Shown piece by piece: positions 8,420-16,985 of a stretch of DNA of 60,556 bases; within the stretch, counting starts at the first letter, position 1, and each line of letters begins with the position of its first letter. Made by a program: the position numbers and the translations under genes. The stretch comes from Pelethousia sp034933245 (GTDB lineage: Bacteria; Bacillota; Clostridia; Christensenellales; CAG-138), in NCBI GenBank assembly GCA_034933245.1, contig JAYFNX010000012.1, forward strand, positions 1 to 60,556, read 5' to 3'. The notes under the pieces were generated by a model, which saw only the letters and a list, made by a program, of their open reading frames with translations, did not search any database and was not told the DNA's origin.

Positions 8420-10084
8420 ATGCAAGTTCAATCTGTTCATACCATATTACCCCAAGAAGGGGTTGCCGGCTCGCAGGGAGTTCTGGCGGACTTTTCGCCG
8501 GGAGATGTAATTCAAGCGGAAGTTACGGAAGCGGATCAGGGGCAAGCAACCCTGCGCCTCCAGCAAGGGGATCTTATTAAGGCAACCCAGCGGACAATGG
8601 ACCCTCTTGAGCCAGGGGATGTGGTGCTGCTTCAGGTCGGGCAAAGCGATGCGCAGCAAAGCGTGCCCAGGCTGGAGCTTTTATGTGTAAATGGCCAACC
8701 CATACGAACGGGCGCATCTTTGGAGGAATATGCCCTGCTGCGCATGCAAGTAGCCCCCAGCCGGGCGAATTTAATTATCGCCTCCGCGCTGGCCCAAATG
8801 GGCGCCCCAGCCAAGCCGGAAACCTTTGCAAGGATGGCCGAGCTCACCGCTGGTTTTCCCGCCTTGGAAGCCGATGCAGCGCTGTTGCTGGCCGCATCCG
8901 CCCTGCCCTTAAACGAATCCACCGTACGTGCTTTTTCCCAGTGGCTTATGCAGCCGCTCCAAACGGCGGATTTATCCGCGGCCGTTGAAAAGCTGGCCGT
9001 ACAACATCCCCAGACCAGCCCGGTGTTGGCGGACGCCGCCCGCCAAATGGTGGATGTGGGGACCCGGGTGGAATCGCTCCCGGTGCAGGATACGATCCGC
9101 GGTGCGCTTCCCCGTGATCTTTCTCCCGCCCTGTCCACAAAGCTGGCACAGAGCGGGGTATGGCAGGAGATACAGGCGCGGTTACCCGCCCTGCCGGAAA
9201 TGGATGCTAACGGGCTTGTTGAGCAGTTTATGGAGAATTTGCCGAAAGAGACCTCCGATGCGGAGCGCAGCCTGCTTTTTCATGCTTTGGAATCCCTTCG
9301 CGACGCCCCGCCGCAAAACCCAGGCGAAACCGTTCAGCCCTTACAGCAGCCGATCGCAAAGGCGGTTACGCATACGTTTACTAAGAGCGTACAAACGATG
9401 GTTGCCCCGGAGCCGGGGGAGCATCCGGAGGTGGCCCAAGCGGCTCCCTTGCCCAGGCCCGCCCAGCAGAATGGATTGCACAGCTTGTTTGCAGCCATTC
9501 TAGAAAGGCCTGCGGCTGAGCGGGGCCAAGCCCTTAAGGAAGCCGCCGTCGATCTTGCGGCCAAGCTGCATGCCTTTACCAGCGTTTTGCAGGCGCAGGA
9601 TGGCAAGCAAGCAGCCCGGCTCAAGCCAGTGCTGGAGCTGGGCCAAGCCCTGACAACGCAAGTCCAGATGGGCGGTGAACTCGGCAACCTTCTCTACCTC
9701 CCCCTTCCCATCACCCTGCATGAAAATCAGCAGGACGCAAGCCTCTACGTGCTCAAGTGCAACGGAGGAGCCGGCAAAGTGGATGAATCCAACGTAACCG
9801 TTGCCATCTGCCTGGAAACACAGAATCTAGGCCCCGTCGATACGCTGCTGCGGGTTGAGCGCAACGAAATCGCCCTGCAATTCCGTGTGGATAGTCCCCA
9901 AGCCCGCGCTTTCATGCAAACGGGTATTGCCCAGGCTGCCTCTCTCTCCTTCCCCCCGCCTTACCGTTTTCGCAGCGCTTCCGTCGTGTTGCGCGATGCA
10001 CCCATCACCCCGCTGAACGCCGGGCAAACCCTTCAGCGCGCTTTTGGGCTTTCCGGCCCTGGGAATTTGGATATATCCATATAG
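8420..10084 (+). CDS. FliK/YlqG-like flagellar hook-length family protein
   Basis: A 554-residue soluble protein. The N-terminal quarter (residues 25-75, with FSPGDVIQAEV, LEPGDVVLLQV) has beta-rich repeats; the middle is helical and Ala/Gln-rich. The last 150 residues have a FliK C-terminal feel (LPLPITLHENQQDASLYVLKC, then VTVAICLETQNLGPVDTLLRV). In Bacillus, ylqG precedes ylqH, an FlhB C-terminal homologue, exactly as here. A true FliK is encoded at 19352-20593, so this is a paralogue of unknown job. AAAGGAG precedes the ATG. Confidence 0.6.
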   Translation: MQVQSVHTILPQEGVAGSQGVLADFSPGDVIQAEVTEADQGQATLRLQQGDLIKATQRTMDPLEPGDVVLLQVGQSDAQQSVPRLELLCVNGQPIRTGASLEEYALLRMQVAPSRANLIIASALAQMGAPAKPETFARMAELTAGFPALEADAALLLAASALPLNESTVRAFSQWLMQPLQTADLSAAVEKLAVQHPQTSPVLADAARQMVDVGTRVESLPVQDTIRGALPRDLSPALSTKLAQSGVWQEIQARLPALPEMDANGLVEQFMENLPKETSDAERSLLFHALESLRDAPPQNPGETVQPLQQPIAKAVTHTFTKSVQTMVAPEPGEHPEVAQAAPLPRPAQQNGLHSLFAAILERPAAERGQALKEAAVDLAAKLHAFTSVLQAQDGKQAARLKPVLELGQALTTQVQMGGELGNLLYLPLPITLHENQQDASLYVLKCNGGAGKVDESNVTVAICLETQNLGPVDTLLRVERNEIALQFRVDSPQARAFMQTGIAQAASLSFPPPYRFRSASVVLRDAPITPLNAGQTLQRAFGLSGPGNLDISI

Positions 10085-10095
10085 GGGAACAGAAA

Positions 10096-10395
10096 ATGGC
10101 AAATAAAAAAGAGCAACAACGGCATGCGGCAGCCCTTAAATACGATCCCGCCACAGATGCCGCCCCCATTCTTACGGCGGCAGGGAAGGGCCCTGTGGCT
10201 GAAAAAATTCTGGAAACGGCCCAATCCCATGGAGTACCGATTGTGGAAGAAGCGGCCACGGCGGAGCTTCTTACCCGTTTTTCCGTGGGGGACGCCATCC
10301 CGCCCGTTCTTTATGAAGCGGTAGCGCAAGTATTGGTTTTCGTGGCGGAAATGGATGAAAAAGCCAGCGAAAAATTTCGCCGTAGCACCCGTTAA
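10096..10395 (+). CDS. Stand-alone FlhB C-terminal domain protein (YlqH/FlhX type)
   Basis: A 99-residue homologue of the cytoplasmic tail of FlhB after its cleavage site: ALKYDPATDAAPILTAAGKG, then VAEKILETAQSHGVPIVEE and IPPVLYEAVAQVLVFV. The autocleavage motif NPTH of full-length FlhB (46137-47210) is absent, as expected for this subfamily. FlhB_C controls the switch of export specificity from hook to filament; the free domain may substitute for or modulate it. It lies 11 bases after the FliK-like gene, so the two are probably one operon. Confidence 0.85.
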   Translation: MANKKEQQRHAAALKYDPATDAAPILTAAGKGPVAEKILETAQSHGVPIVEEAATAELLTRFSVGDAIPPVLYEAVAQVLVFVAEMDEKASEKFRRSTR

Positions 10396-10423
10396 ATATC
10401 CGGGCGCCGCTCTCTCTACCTGT

Positions 10424-10446
10424 AAAAAATAGCGGCTTGTTCCGCT
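10424..10446 (-). terminator. Rho-independent terminator after comFB
   Basis: On the minus strand a stem AGCGG/CCGCT with a 6-base loop (10446-10431) is followed by ATTTTTT (10430-10424). It lies 4 bases past the comFB stop and would end the fliF-to-comFB transcript. The stem is short, so efficiency is uncertain. Confidence 0.55.
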
Positions 10447-10449
10447 TGC

Positions 10450-10752
10450 TTATACTAAAGAACGATGGTCCCCGTGGCGGGGCCTTTGCTTCACAGTCTG
10501 CGCTGCCTTAAGAATGGCTTGATACACGATGATTCTGCTTTGGGGTACGTCCTGCAAGCGGAATCTCTGGTATGTCTTTCCTTCCTCGGAAACTGCATAT
10601 TGCGGGGGAAGGGCATTCAGAGCAATGGCCATCACATCCAGCCTGCATCGGGGACACGTACACATTTCTTCCTCCCGTATCACCTCGTCCACCATGGATT
10701 CCACCACCGTTTGCGTTACGTTAACCATTTTCAGTTGCGCTGCGTTTTCCAT
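10450..10752 (-). CDS. comFB: ComFB-like zinc-ribbon-type protein
   Basis: A 100-residue ComFB-family protein. The diagnostic core is MVDEVIREEEMCTCPRCRLD, followed by ALNALPPQYAV. The CTCPRC cysteine cluster suggests metal binding. The family was named from a Bacillus competence operon; recent work in cyanobacteria links members to c-di-nucleotide sensing, but no role is proven here. I prefer the ATG at 10752 because GGAAGGA lies 9 bases upstream; the alternative ATG at 10779 overlaps the cheB stop by one base. The neighbourhood suggests a flagellar role. Confidence 0.75.
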   Translation of the reverse strand: MENAAQLKMVNVTQTVVESMVDEVIREEEMCTCPRCRLDVMAIALNALPPQYAVSEEGKTYQRFRLQDVPQSRIIVYQAILKAAQTVKQRPRHGDHRSLV

Positions 10753-10778
10753 CCGCTTTTTTCCTTCCCGTAAAGCCA

Positions 10779-11843
10779 TTATAGGCGGCTGTTTATCTTC
10801 AATTGGTTAAGTAGCACGCTGGGAATCATCTCCAGCGATGCCTGCCGGGCCACTGCCCCCAGTTTCATAGCCTCCATGGGCATGCCGTACACCACGGAGG
10901 ACTGCTGATCCTGCCCAATGGTGAAGGCGCCCGTCTCTTTCATGCGTAATAGGCCCTTTGCACCATCTGCGCCCATCCCAGTAAGCAGGATACCCACCGC
11001 CCGGGCTCCCATAACCTCCCCCACGGACCGGAACATAACATCCACAGAAGGGCAATGTCCGCTTACCTTCTCCGTCCCGCCTACTTTGAGCACCAATTCG
11101 GAACCCCGGCGGGCCACCTGTAAATGCGCATCTCCAGGCGCCACGTAAACATGGCCCCGCTGAATAAAAACACCATCCTTGGCTTCGCTTACCGTGAGTA
11201 AGCTTTCCCTGTTCAGCCGCTCCGCGTACATGCGTGTAAAAACCGGCGGCATATGCTGCGTGATGACAATGCCCGGCATCTCCCGAGGCAATACCTTAAG
11301 AATCTGGCTGGTGGCCTCCGTGCCGCCGGTGGACGCGCCAATGGCCACCAGCATGCTCTTCTCCCCGCCCCCAGTGGGAATTTGCAGCGGCAAAGGCACA
11401 GGAGCCGCCTCTCTGTTTGCGGCCGAAGCCTCGCTGCGGACGCGCCGTACCAAGCGGGCTATGGAAGCAATTTTAATTTTTGAGGCCAGCTCCCTGGAAA
11501 AATTCTCTATATCCCCGGCTTCGGGTTTGGCAATAAAATCCACCGCCCCGGCTTGCAACGCCTCGAACACAATCCCGTTCGCGGCGCTCACTACAATAAT
11601 GGGCATGGGATGCTGGGGGATGAGGAGTTTTAAAAATTCAATTCCGTTCATGCCCGGCATTTCCACATCCAACGTCATTACATCCGGTTGAAGCTCCAAT
11701 ATTTTATCGCGAGCGCTATGGGCGCTAAATGCGCTTCCCACCACCTCGATCTGCGGGTCCTGCTCCAAGGCTTTGGAGATAGCCGTGCGGAACATGATGG
11801 AATCATCCACTACCAAAACTCGAATTCGTCTGCCTGTGACCAT
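10779..11843 (-). CDS. cheB: CheB receptor methylesterase/deamidase
   Basis: A 354-residue two-domain enzyme: a receiver domain (D59 in VMTLDVEMPGMNG) and a C-terminal methylesterase with the triad Ser in IGASTGGTEA, His in ITQHMPP and Asp in GMGADGA. It removes methyl groups from chemoreceptors when phosphorylated by CheA. AGAGGTAGG precedes the ATG. It lies between fliY and comFB, without the cheA neighbour seen in Bacillus. Confidence 0.95.
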   Translation of the reverse strand: MVTGRRIRVLVVDDSIMFRTAISKALEQDPQIEVVGSAFSAHSARDKILELQPDVMTLDVEMPGMNGIEFLKLLIPQHPMPIIVVSAANGIVFEALQAGAVDFIAKPEAGDIENFSRELASKIKIASIARLVRRVRSEASAANREAAPVPLPLQIPTGGGEKSMLVAIGASTGGTEATSQILKVLPREMPGIVITQHMPPVFTRMYAERLNRESLLTVSEAKDGVFIQRGHVYVAPGDAHLQVARRGSELVLKVGGTEKVSGHCPSVDVMFRSVGEVMGARAVGILLTGMGADGAKGLLRMKETGAFTIGQDQQSSVVYGMPMEAMKLGAVARQASLEMIPSVLLNQLKINSRL

Positions 11844-11880
11844 GCACCTACCTCTTTATCCGTTCTGCGTTTTACGGGGC

Positions 11881-13353
11881 TTAGCCGTTCTTTGTAATCT
11901 CCGAAAGCTCTGCTGCGTTGAGTTCGGTGATGCGCACACCATAACTATCATCAATAACCACAACCTCACCACGGGCTACCTGGATGCCGTTGACCAATAC
12001 CTCCACCATCTCGCCTGCCAGCTTGTCCAGCACGACGACGGAACCTACATTCATATCCAACACTTGTTTGATGGTTTTGGTGCAGCGGCCTAATTCCACC
12101 GTAACCTCCATAGGCACATCCAGCAACCGCCACAGGTTCTGCGTTTCAATCCTGCCATCAGCTCCAGGCCCCGGCGCCGTGAATTGCGGATATTCCACCT
12201 CTTTCACGTTTACGCTTTCAGGGGTCTTTAAGGTGTTGCCGGGCTTCTGCCGCCCCATTGCGGCGGTGTGATCTATCTGCTGCTGGTTTTGCGGAGGGTA
12301 AGCTACGGGGTAGCCGTAAGGCGGGTAGGAATAGGGATAATACCCAGGCGGGAAAGGCTGTTGCCCTTGCCCGGGCTCCTGGTGGGCAAAGGGGGGCGGA
12401 ACAGCGGACTGGCCCGCAGATTGCGGAGCCGCCTGCTGCGCAATCTGTTGCGGAGGTTGCGGCTGGGCGGGTTGCTGCGGAGGCTGCGGCTGGGCGGGTT
12501 GCTGGGGAGGTTGCAGTTGAACGGGTTTGGGTTCGATGGCCTTTTCCGGCACTGCCGTCTGGGGCTCAGGCATATAGTTTGCAGGCTGCGCAGTATACAC
12601 GTTTCCCGTTTTTTCCGGCTCCACCCATGTATCGCGGCCAGCATCGCCATCTTCCGCCAAGGGATTCAGCAGCTCGTCGGCAATCTGCCGGGAAAATTCA
12701 ATGGGCAGAATCTGCATGATCTCGCTGGTGAGCAAATTCTCGATCTCCATTTTAAAGGCGATCTTAAGCACGATATCCCCTTGCTGAAAAACCCTTCCAA
12801 GCTTATCCTGGGAAATGACGATCCGCCTTGAAGAGGGCGTAGATATGTTGATGGTTTTATGCAGCATGGAAGCCAGAGAAGTGGCGGAAGATCCCACCAT
12901 CTGGTTCATGACCTCCCGGATGGCGCTCAAGCTGATCTCGTCCAGCACAATGTTGTTCGGATCGATATTGCCGTTGCCTCCCATGAGCAGGTCCGTAATA
13001 AGAGCCGCATCGTACTCCTTGAGCAGCAACAGATTATTTCCGCTGATCCCTTCCGTATACTGAACCTCCACCACCACCAGCGGAAGAGGATGCTCCGCCG
13101 CAAGTGTCTCCCGATTATGAATGGAAAGGGACGGGGTGGTGATCATCACCTTTTTCCCCAAAAGCGTATACATGGTGGTAGCGGCTGTTCCCATGCAAAT
13201 ATTTCCCATCTCCCCCAAGGCATCCTGCTCATCCTGGGTAAGGTAGGTGTCCACATCCAAATTTGCCGGGGGAGCGGGGGTATCATCAACCTGCCCCGCA
13301 TTGCGCAGCAGTTCTTCAATTTGTTCTTGGGACATGATATTATTGTCGCTCAA
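11881..13353 (-). CDS. fliY: FliY (FliN-type) switch protein with CheC-like phosphatase sites
   Basis: A 490-residue C-ring protein. After an N-terminal CheY-binding peptide (SQEQIEELLRNAG) comes a CheC-like domain with two sites (GEMGNICMGTAATT and REVMNQMVGSSATS), then a Pro/Gln-rich linker of about 130 residues, then a C-terminal FliN/SpoA domain (LLDVPMEVTVELGRC). The TTG at 13353 is chosen: AAAAGGAG lies about 10 bases upstream, and the resulting N terminus (LSDNNIMSQEQIEELL) resembles Bacillus FliY. It overlaps the fliM end by 14 bases. The linker is encoded partly by 27-base tandem repeats. Confidence 0.92.
   Translation of the reverse strand: MSDNNIMSQEQIEELLRNAGQVDDTPAPPANLDVDTYLTQDEQDALGEMGNICMGTAATTMYTLLGKKVMITTPSLSIHNRETLAAEHPLPLVVVEVQYTEGISGNNLLLLKEYDAALITDLLMGGNGNIDPNNIVLDEISLSAIREVMNQMVGSSATSLASMLHKTINISTPSSRRIVISQDKLGRVFQQGDIVLKIAFKMEIENLLTSEIMQILPIEFSRQIADELLNPLAEDGDAGRDTWVEPEKTGNVYTAQPANYMPEPQTAVPEKAIEPKPVQLQPPQQPAQPQPPQQPAQPQPPQQIAQQAAPQSAGQSAVPPPFAHQEPGQGQQPFPPGYYPYSYPPYGYPVAYPPQNQQQIDHTAAMGRQKPGNTLKTPESVNVKEVEYPQFTAPGPGADGRIETQNLWRLLDVPMEVTVELGRCTKTIKQVLDMNVGSVVVLDKLAGEMVEVLVNGIQVARGEVVVIDDSYGVRITELNAAELSEITKNG
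12445..12525 (-). repeat. Three 27-bp tandem repeats in the fliY linker
   Basis: Three adjacent 27-base units (12445-12471, 12472-12498, 12499-12525) differ at a few positions only and encode a Pro/Gln nonapeptide of the type PAQPQPPQQ. The third copy is the most diverged. In-frame repeats of this kind can change linker length by slippage without breaking the gene. Confidence 0.85.
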
Positions 13354-14335
13354 TGTTATCCTGCTCCTTTTCGATCTTTGCAATTTGTACTACGCGCTTC
13401 TCATCGCTCATGCCAAGAACCGCTTTGAACTTGGGGATTTTTTCCACATCCATCAGGATAAAATCCACAATCCGGTGGTTTGTGCAAAGGATGTCCCCGG
13501 GTTTCATTTGCAAAAGCTCCCGCATGGTAATACGGCTGTTTTGTAGCCTGGCCCGCAGATGGACCTTTGTCTCTAGTACCTGCGCCTCCAACTGGGCATC
13601 CGGCGGCCTTTTCGCGGAAGCATGATCCCCCAAGGCCCATGCAATGGAATTCAGTTGTTTGGAAAGGGGCTGGATGAGAAAATGCGGTACGCATATCGCC
13701 ATCATATCCTCAATGCTGTCCATCTTTACATTGAATGTGATGATGGCCGCAGGCTCATTGGCCGCCGCAATCTGGGTGAACTGCGGGCTGGTCTCAATGC
13801 GTTCCAGCGTCATTTTTAACACAGCCACTTTCTGCCAAGATGCTTCCAAAATGCTTAAATACTGCGGAAGCACATTGTGCATGATGGCCAGATCGATCTC
13901 AGAAAAGGGCTTGCTTTCATCCGTATAGTCCGCAAATCCTCCAAAGAGGCAGCTGATGATGCCGTAAACTACGGCGGGAGACATTTGCAGGATCATGGAG
14001 CCTGTCAGCGGGGCGGCATTCAGGACTGCGATGAGAGCGGGCAAGGGGATGGAGTTATTGAATTCACCAAAAGTCTGCTCCTCCACCGATACCACCGCGA
14101 CCTCGCAAAGGGTGCGCAGCATCCCTGTAAGCCTGGTAGAAAGCACGGAAGCAAAGTTTTCGCTGATGGTATGGAGCGTACGCATCTGCTCTTTTGAAAA
14201 TTTGTTCGCCGTGCGGAAATCATAAATGCGAACGCTTTGATCCGTTTCCGCCTCCGGCTCCGGTTTCATATCCTCGCCAACGGAAAGGGAATTGAGCAGC
14301 GCGTCTATCTCGCTTTGTGTGAGTACGTTAGCCAA
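13340..14335 (-). CDS. fliM: FliM flagellar motor switch protein
   Basis: A 331-residue FliM. The N-terminal CheY-P binding peptide VLTQSEIDALLNSL is followed by the middle domain (RIYDFRTANKFSKEQMRTL, then the family GSMILQMSP-type segment) and the C-terminal SpoA domain (LRARLQNSRITMRELLQM, then GDIL). The start is TTG at 14335 with AGGGAG 8 bases upstream; the nearest ATG, four bases earlier, is out of frame and reaches a stop after three codons. It lies between fliL and fliY. Confidence 0.94.
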   Translation of the reverse strand: MANVLTQSEIDALLNSLSVGEDMKPEPEAETDQSVRIYDFRTANKFSKEQMRTLHTISENFASVLSTRLTGMLRTLCEVAVVSVEEQTFGEFNNSIPLPALIAVLNAAPLTGSMILQMSPAVVYGIISCLFGGFADYTDESKPFSEIDLAIMHNVLPQYLSILEASWQKVAVLKMTLERIETSPQFTQIAAANEPAAIITFNVKMDSIEDMMAICVPHFLIQPLSKQLNSIAWALGDHASAKRPPDAQLEAQVLETKVHLRARLQNSRITMRELLQMKPGDILCTNHRIVDFILMDVEKIPKFKAVLGMSDEKRVVQIAKIEKEQDNIERQ

Positions 14336-14371
14336 TCATACATCTCCCTTCGCCGAATCTCCCGCCGCTCT

Positions 14372-14773
14372 TCATTGCATTACGAAATCGCTAAAATATG
14401 CTTTTACAAATAGGGGAGCATCCCCCTCTTCCTGCGGGAATATTTCATTAAGCCTTTCGACAATCGCATTCGAGAGCGTTTGCTGAAGATCCCCCTGCTG
14501 ATACTGTTCCTCCGATTGGTTGCGCAATACGTAAAGGATACAATCTCGCAAGACGGCGTTTTTTTCGTTTAAATCGTCTCCCACATCCTGGCTGATCCCA
14601 AGCACAACGGCGGTTTTAATCAGCCTGTCAGAATTGAGCACATTGGTGACGAAGGCGTCACCGGTTGAATAATAATACTGCTTGGCCGGATCTGGCGCCG
14701 CCCAAAAGTACGCGGCGATTCCGATAGCAGCTGCCGCGATGGCGGCGATAATAATCATAATGGGCTTTTTCAT
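14372..14773 (-). CDS. fliL: FliL basal-body-associated protein
   Basis: A 133-residue single-pass membrane protein: residues 5-28 form the transmembrane helix and the rest is a periplasm-side FliL domain ending FVKAYFSDFVMQ, matching the FliL pattern of a C-terminal YFxxFVMQ. FliL surrounds MotA/MotB and stabilises stators. It lies between motB and fliM, as in other Firmicutes. Confidence 0.9.
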   Translation of the reverse strand: MKKPIMIIIAAIAAAAIGIAAYFWAAPDPAKQYYYSTGDAFVTNVLNSDRLIKTAVVLGISQDVGDDLNEKNAVLRDCILYVLRNQSEEQYQQGDLQQTLSNAIVERLNEIFPQEEGDAPLFVKAYFSDFVMQ

Positions 14774-14791
14774 GCTCGTATATCCTCTTCC

Positions 14792-15814
14792 CTATCCTTG
14801 CGTAATGGCCGTTTCAGCGGCTTGAGAAACGCCTTCCTGCGCCGTTTGCGCAGGCGTTTCCTCCTGGAGCTTATCCGGCAGCCCCTCCACAGGCACGTCT
14901 TGCTCCGCCGCTTGCGTTTCTTCCTTCGCTTCCAGGTCCTCCGTGGTAATCACACGCTTTCGCAACACGAATTCCACCCGCCGGTTCATCTGCTTGCCTT
15001 CCTCGGTATCGTTGGTGGCAATGGGTTTATATTCGCCATAACCGGAGAAAGCGAACACATCCGGGCTTAGCCGTCCCTTATCCACCATATAGCGAACCAC
15101 GTTGATGGCCCGCATGGAAGAAAGCTCCCAGTTATCCCGAAACCTTGCCGTGCTGATGGGCACATTATCCGTATGGCCTTCCACGGTTACCAAGGTTACG
15201 GAATCCCCGGCCGTATGGAATATATCCTCCAGCGTGTCCAGCATAGGCATGGCCTGCGGCAGCAGATCCGCTTTGCCCGAATCAAAAAGCACCCCCGCAG
15301 CCACCCGAAGATAGATGCTCTCCATATCCCGGCTGGCAAAAAGCATGTTCTCCAGGCCATTTGTCTGGATATAAAGCACCAGCCGTTCATAGAGCAGGCT
15401 GAACTGTGTCTCGTTTTTCTGATATTCTTCGGAATTCATCAACTGCCGCTGCTGCTCATTGAGCGGGATACCCAGATTCTGCAACTGCTCCGGCGGGATG
15501 CTGGCCGTGACCTTCTCTTCTTCTTCGTCGGGCTTAGGCTCCTCGGGTGTCAGGGACGTGCTGTTGATGTTCAAATAGCTTTGGGGCAGATCGTTGGTGA
15601 AATCCGGCATGGTGAGCATATCCACCGCCGCGATGCTCCTTAAGGGCGGAGCCCCGGTAAAAGCCTCCACCAAAACATTCCACTTGGCGTTATCCACGCT
15701 GGAAAAGGCAAACAGCAGAACGAAGAAAGTCAGCAGCAAGGTCACCATATCACCATAGGTGTCCATCCAGCTATAACCGCCCTCGTCCTCGTTTGGCGGC
15801 CGCCGTTTGCTCAT
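14792..15814 (-). CDS. motB: MotB stator subunit
   Basis: A 340-residue MotB: a cytoplasmic N terminus, one transmembrane helix (TYGDMVTLLLTFFVLLFAFS) carrying the proton- or sodium-binding aspartate D22, a plug/linker and an OmpA-like peptidoglycan-binding domain with VEGHTDNVPI and FSGYGEYKP. The C-terminal 60 residues are acidic and low in complexity. It partners with MotA directly upstream. Confidence 0.94.
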   Translation of the reverse strand: MSKRRPPNEDEGGYSWMDTYGDMVTLLLTFFVLLFAFSSVDNAKWNVLVEAFTGAPPLRSIAAVDMLTMPDFTNDLPQSYLNINSTSLTPEEPKPDEEEEKVTASIPPEQLQNLGIPLNEQQRQLMNSEEYQKNETQFSLLYERLVLYIQTNGLENMLFASRDMESIYLRVAAGVLFDSGKADLLPQAMPMLDTLEDIFHTAGDSVTLVTVEGHTDNVPISTARFRDNWELSSMRAINVVRYMVDKGRLSPDVFAFSGYGEYKPIATNDTEEGKQMNRRVEFVLRKRVITTEDLEAKEETQAAEQDVPVEGLPDKLQEETPAQTAQEGVSQAAETAITQG

Positions 15815-15845
15815 GCTACTCGCCTCCTTTCTTGTTCGTAGCGCA

Positions 15846-16655
15846 TCACTCCTGCCGCTCCGCGGAGGCTGTCTGCTTGGCTTGCTCTATGCGGGCATCC
15901 AGCACGGCAATCTCCCGCCCGGACACAAAGGCCTCCAGCTTATCCCGGATCATGCGGGGATTTTCACCATCCTGAATGGAAAGAATCCCTTCGAGCATCA
16001 TTTCGTCGATCATCTGCTCCTGGGCGCTGAGGGTCTTGAGGTTGCGCGACAATGGCGAAAAGAAAAAATTCGCGATAAGCACGCCGTAAAACGTAGTCAC
16101 CAAGGCTACGGACATGGAGGGCCCCAGCTTTGAGGCGTCCTCCAGGCTCACCAGCATGGCGATAAGGCCGATGAGGGTACCCGCCATTCCGAAAGCGGGC
16201 GCATAGCCCGCGCCTGCATTGAGAACGGAAATGCAGCGGTTATGCCGCTCTTGAATATAATAAAGTTCGGTCTCCATCACGCTTTTTACCAATTCCGAGT
16301 TGGAGCCATCCACAATTAGCATAATTCCTTTGCGAAGGAAAGGGTCCGGTATATCCTCCAGCATGTTTTCCAGGGCCAACAGGCCCTCTTTGCGGGCTGT
16401 ATTGGCCAGATCGATGATAAGCTGGATCTTCCGGGCCGGATCTTCCTTCTGTCCCTTAAAAGCAAATTTAAGGCTCTTGAGGGTATCCAGCAGCTGCGGG
16501 ATCGGATAAGAAACGATCAACGCGCAAATCGTGCCGCCCAAGGTAATGAAAATGGAGGCCGGATCCAAAAAATCCGTAATCCTTCCGTTGAGCAAAATGC
16601 CTATGATAATGCAGGCAAAACCGCCTACAATGCCTAAAATTGTCGAAATTCCCAC
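15846..16655 (-). CDS. motA: MotA stator subunit
   Basis: A 269-residue four-helix membrane protein with the MotA/TolQ/ExbB fold: N-terminal ISTILGIVGGFACIIIGILL, the cytoplasmic loop with RKEGLLALENML, and two C-terminal helices around APAFGMAGTLIGLIAMLV. The conserved proline-containing segment PAFGMAGT is intact. The start is GTG with GAGG 8 bases upstream. It is followed by motB. Confidence 0.94.
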   Translation of the reverse strand: MGISTILGIVGGFACIIIGILLNGRITDFLDPASIFITLGGTICALIVSYPIPQLLDTLKSLKFAFKGQKEDPARKIQLIIDLANTARKEGLLALENMLEDIPDPFLRKGIMLIVDGSNSELVKSVMETELYYIQERHNRCISVLNAGAGYAPAFGMAGTLIGLIAMLVSLEDASKLGPSMSVALVTTFYGVLIANFFFSPLSRNLKTLSAQEQMIDEMMLEGILSIQDGENPRMIRDKLEAFVSGREIAVLDARIEQAKQTASAERQE

Positions 16656-16670
16656 GTACGCAGCCTCGCT

Positions 16671-16910
16671 TTACTCGTCCATATCCCCATCTGCCAGGGC
16701 GGTTATCAGATTCTTCGGGTCCATCCTCTGGTTAAAAATCCGCTTGCGGTAAGCAACAATGCGGTCCACCAGCTCTTGCGGTGTATCCTTCACCAGAATG
16801 CGCTTGTTGGTGCTAAGGAACAGAACCGTATCCGGGGTGGCGCGTATCATTTCGATCATATTGGGGTTAATATACATCTCTTCCCCTTGCATGGAATGTA
16901 CCAGGATCAT
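16671..16910 (-). CDS. flbD: FlbD/SwrD family flagellar protein
   Basis: A 79-residue FlbD-family protein: MILVHSMQGEEMYINPNMIE and the later SNKRILV-like strand are diagnostic. In Bacillus, SwrD, encoded between flgE and fliL, raises motor power by supporting stator function. Its place between flgE and motA fits that role. Confidence 0.9.
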   Translation of the reverse strand: MILVHSMQGEEMYINPNMIEMIRATPDTVLFLSTNKRILVKDTPQELVDRIVAYRKRIFNQRMDPKNLITALADGDMDE

Positions 16911-16985
16911 GCCATACCTCCCTCCGGCCCCGGCCCCGGGCTCTATGGCCCGGGGAACAAGACCGACTTTTTGCTGTTTAAAAAT

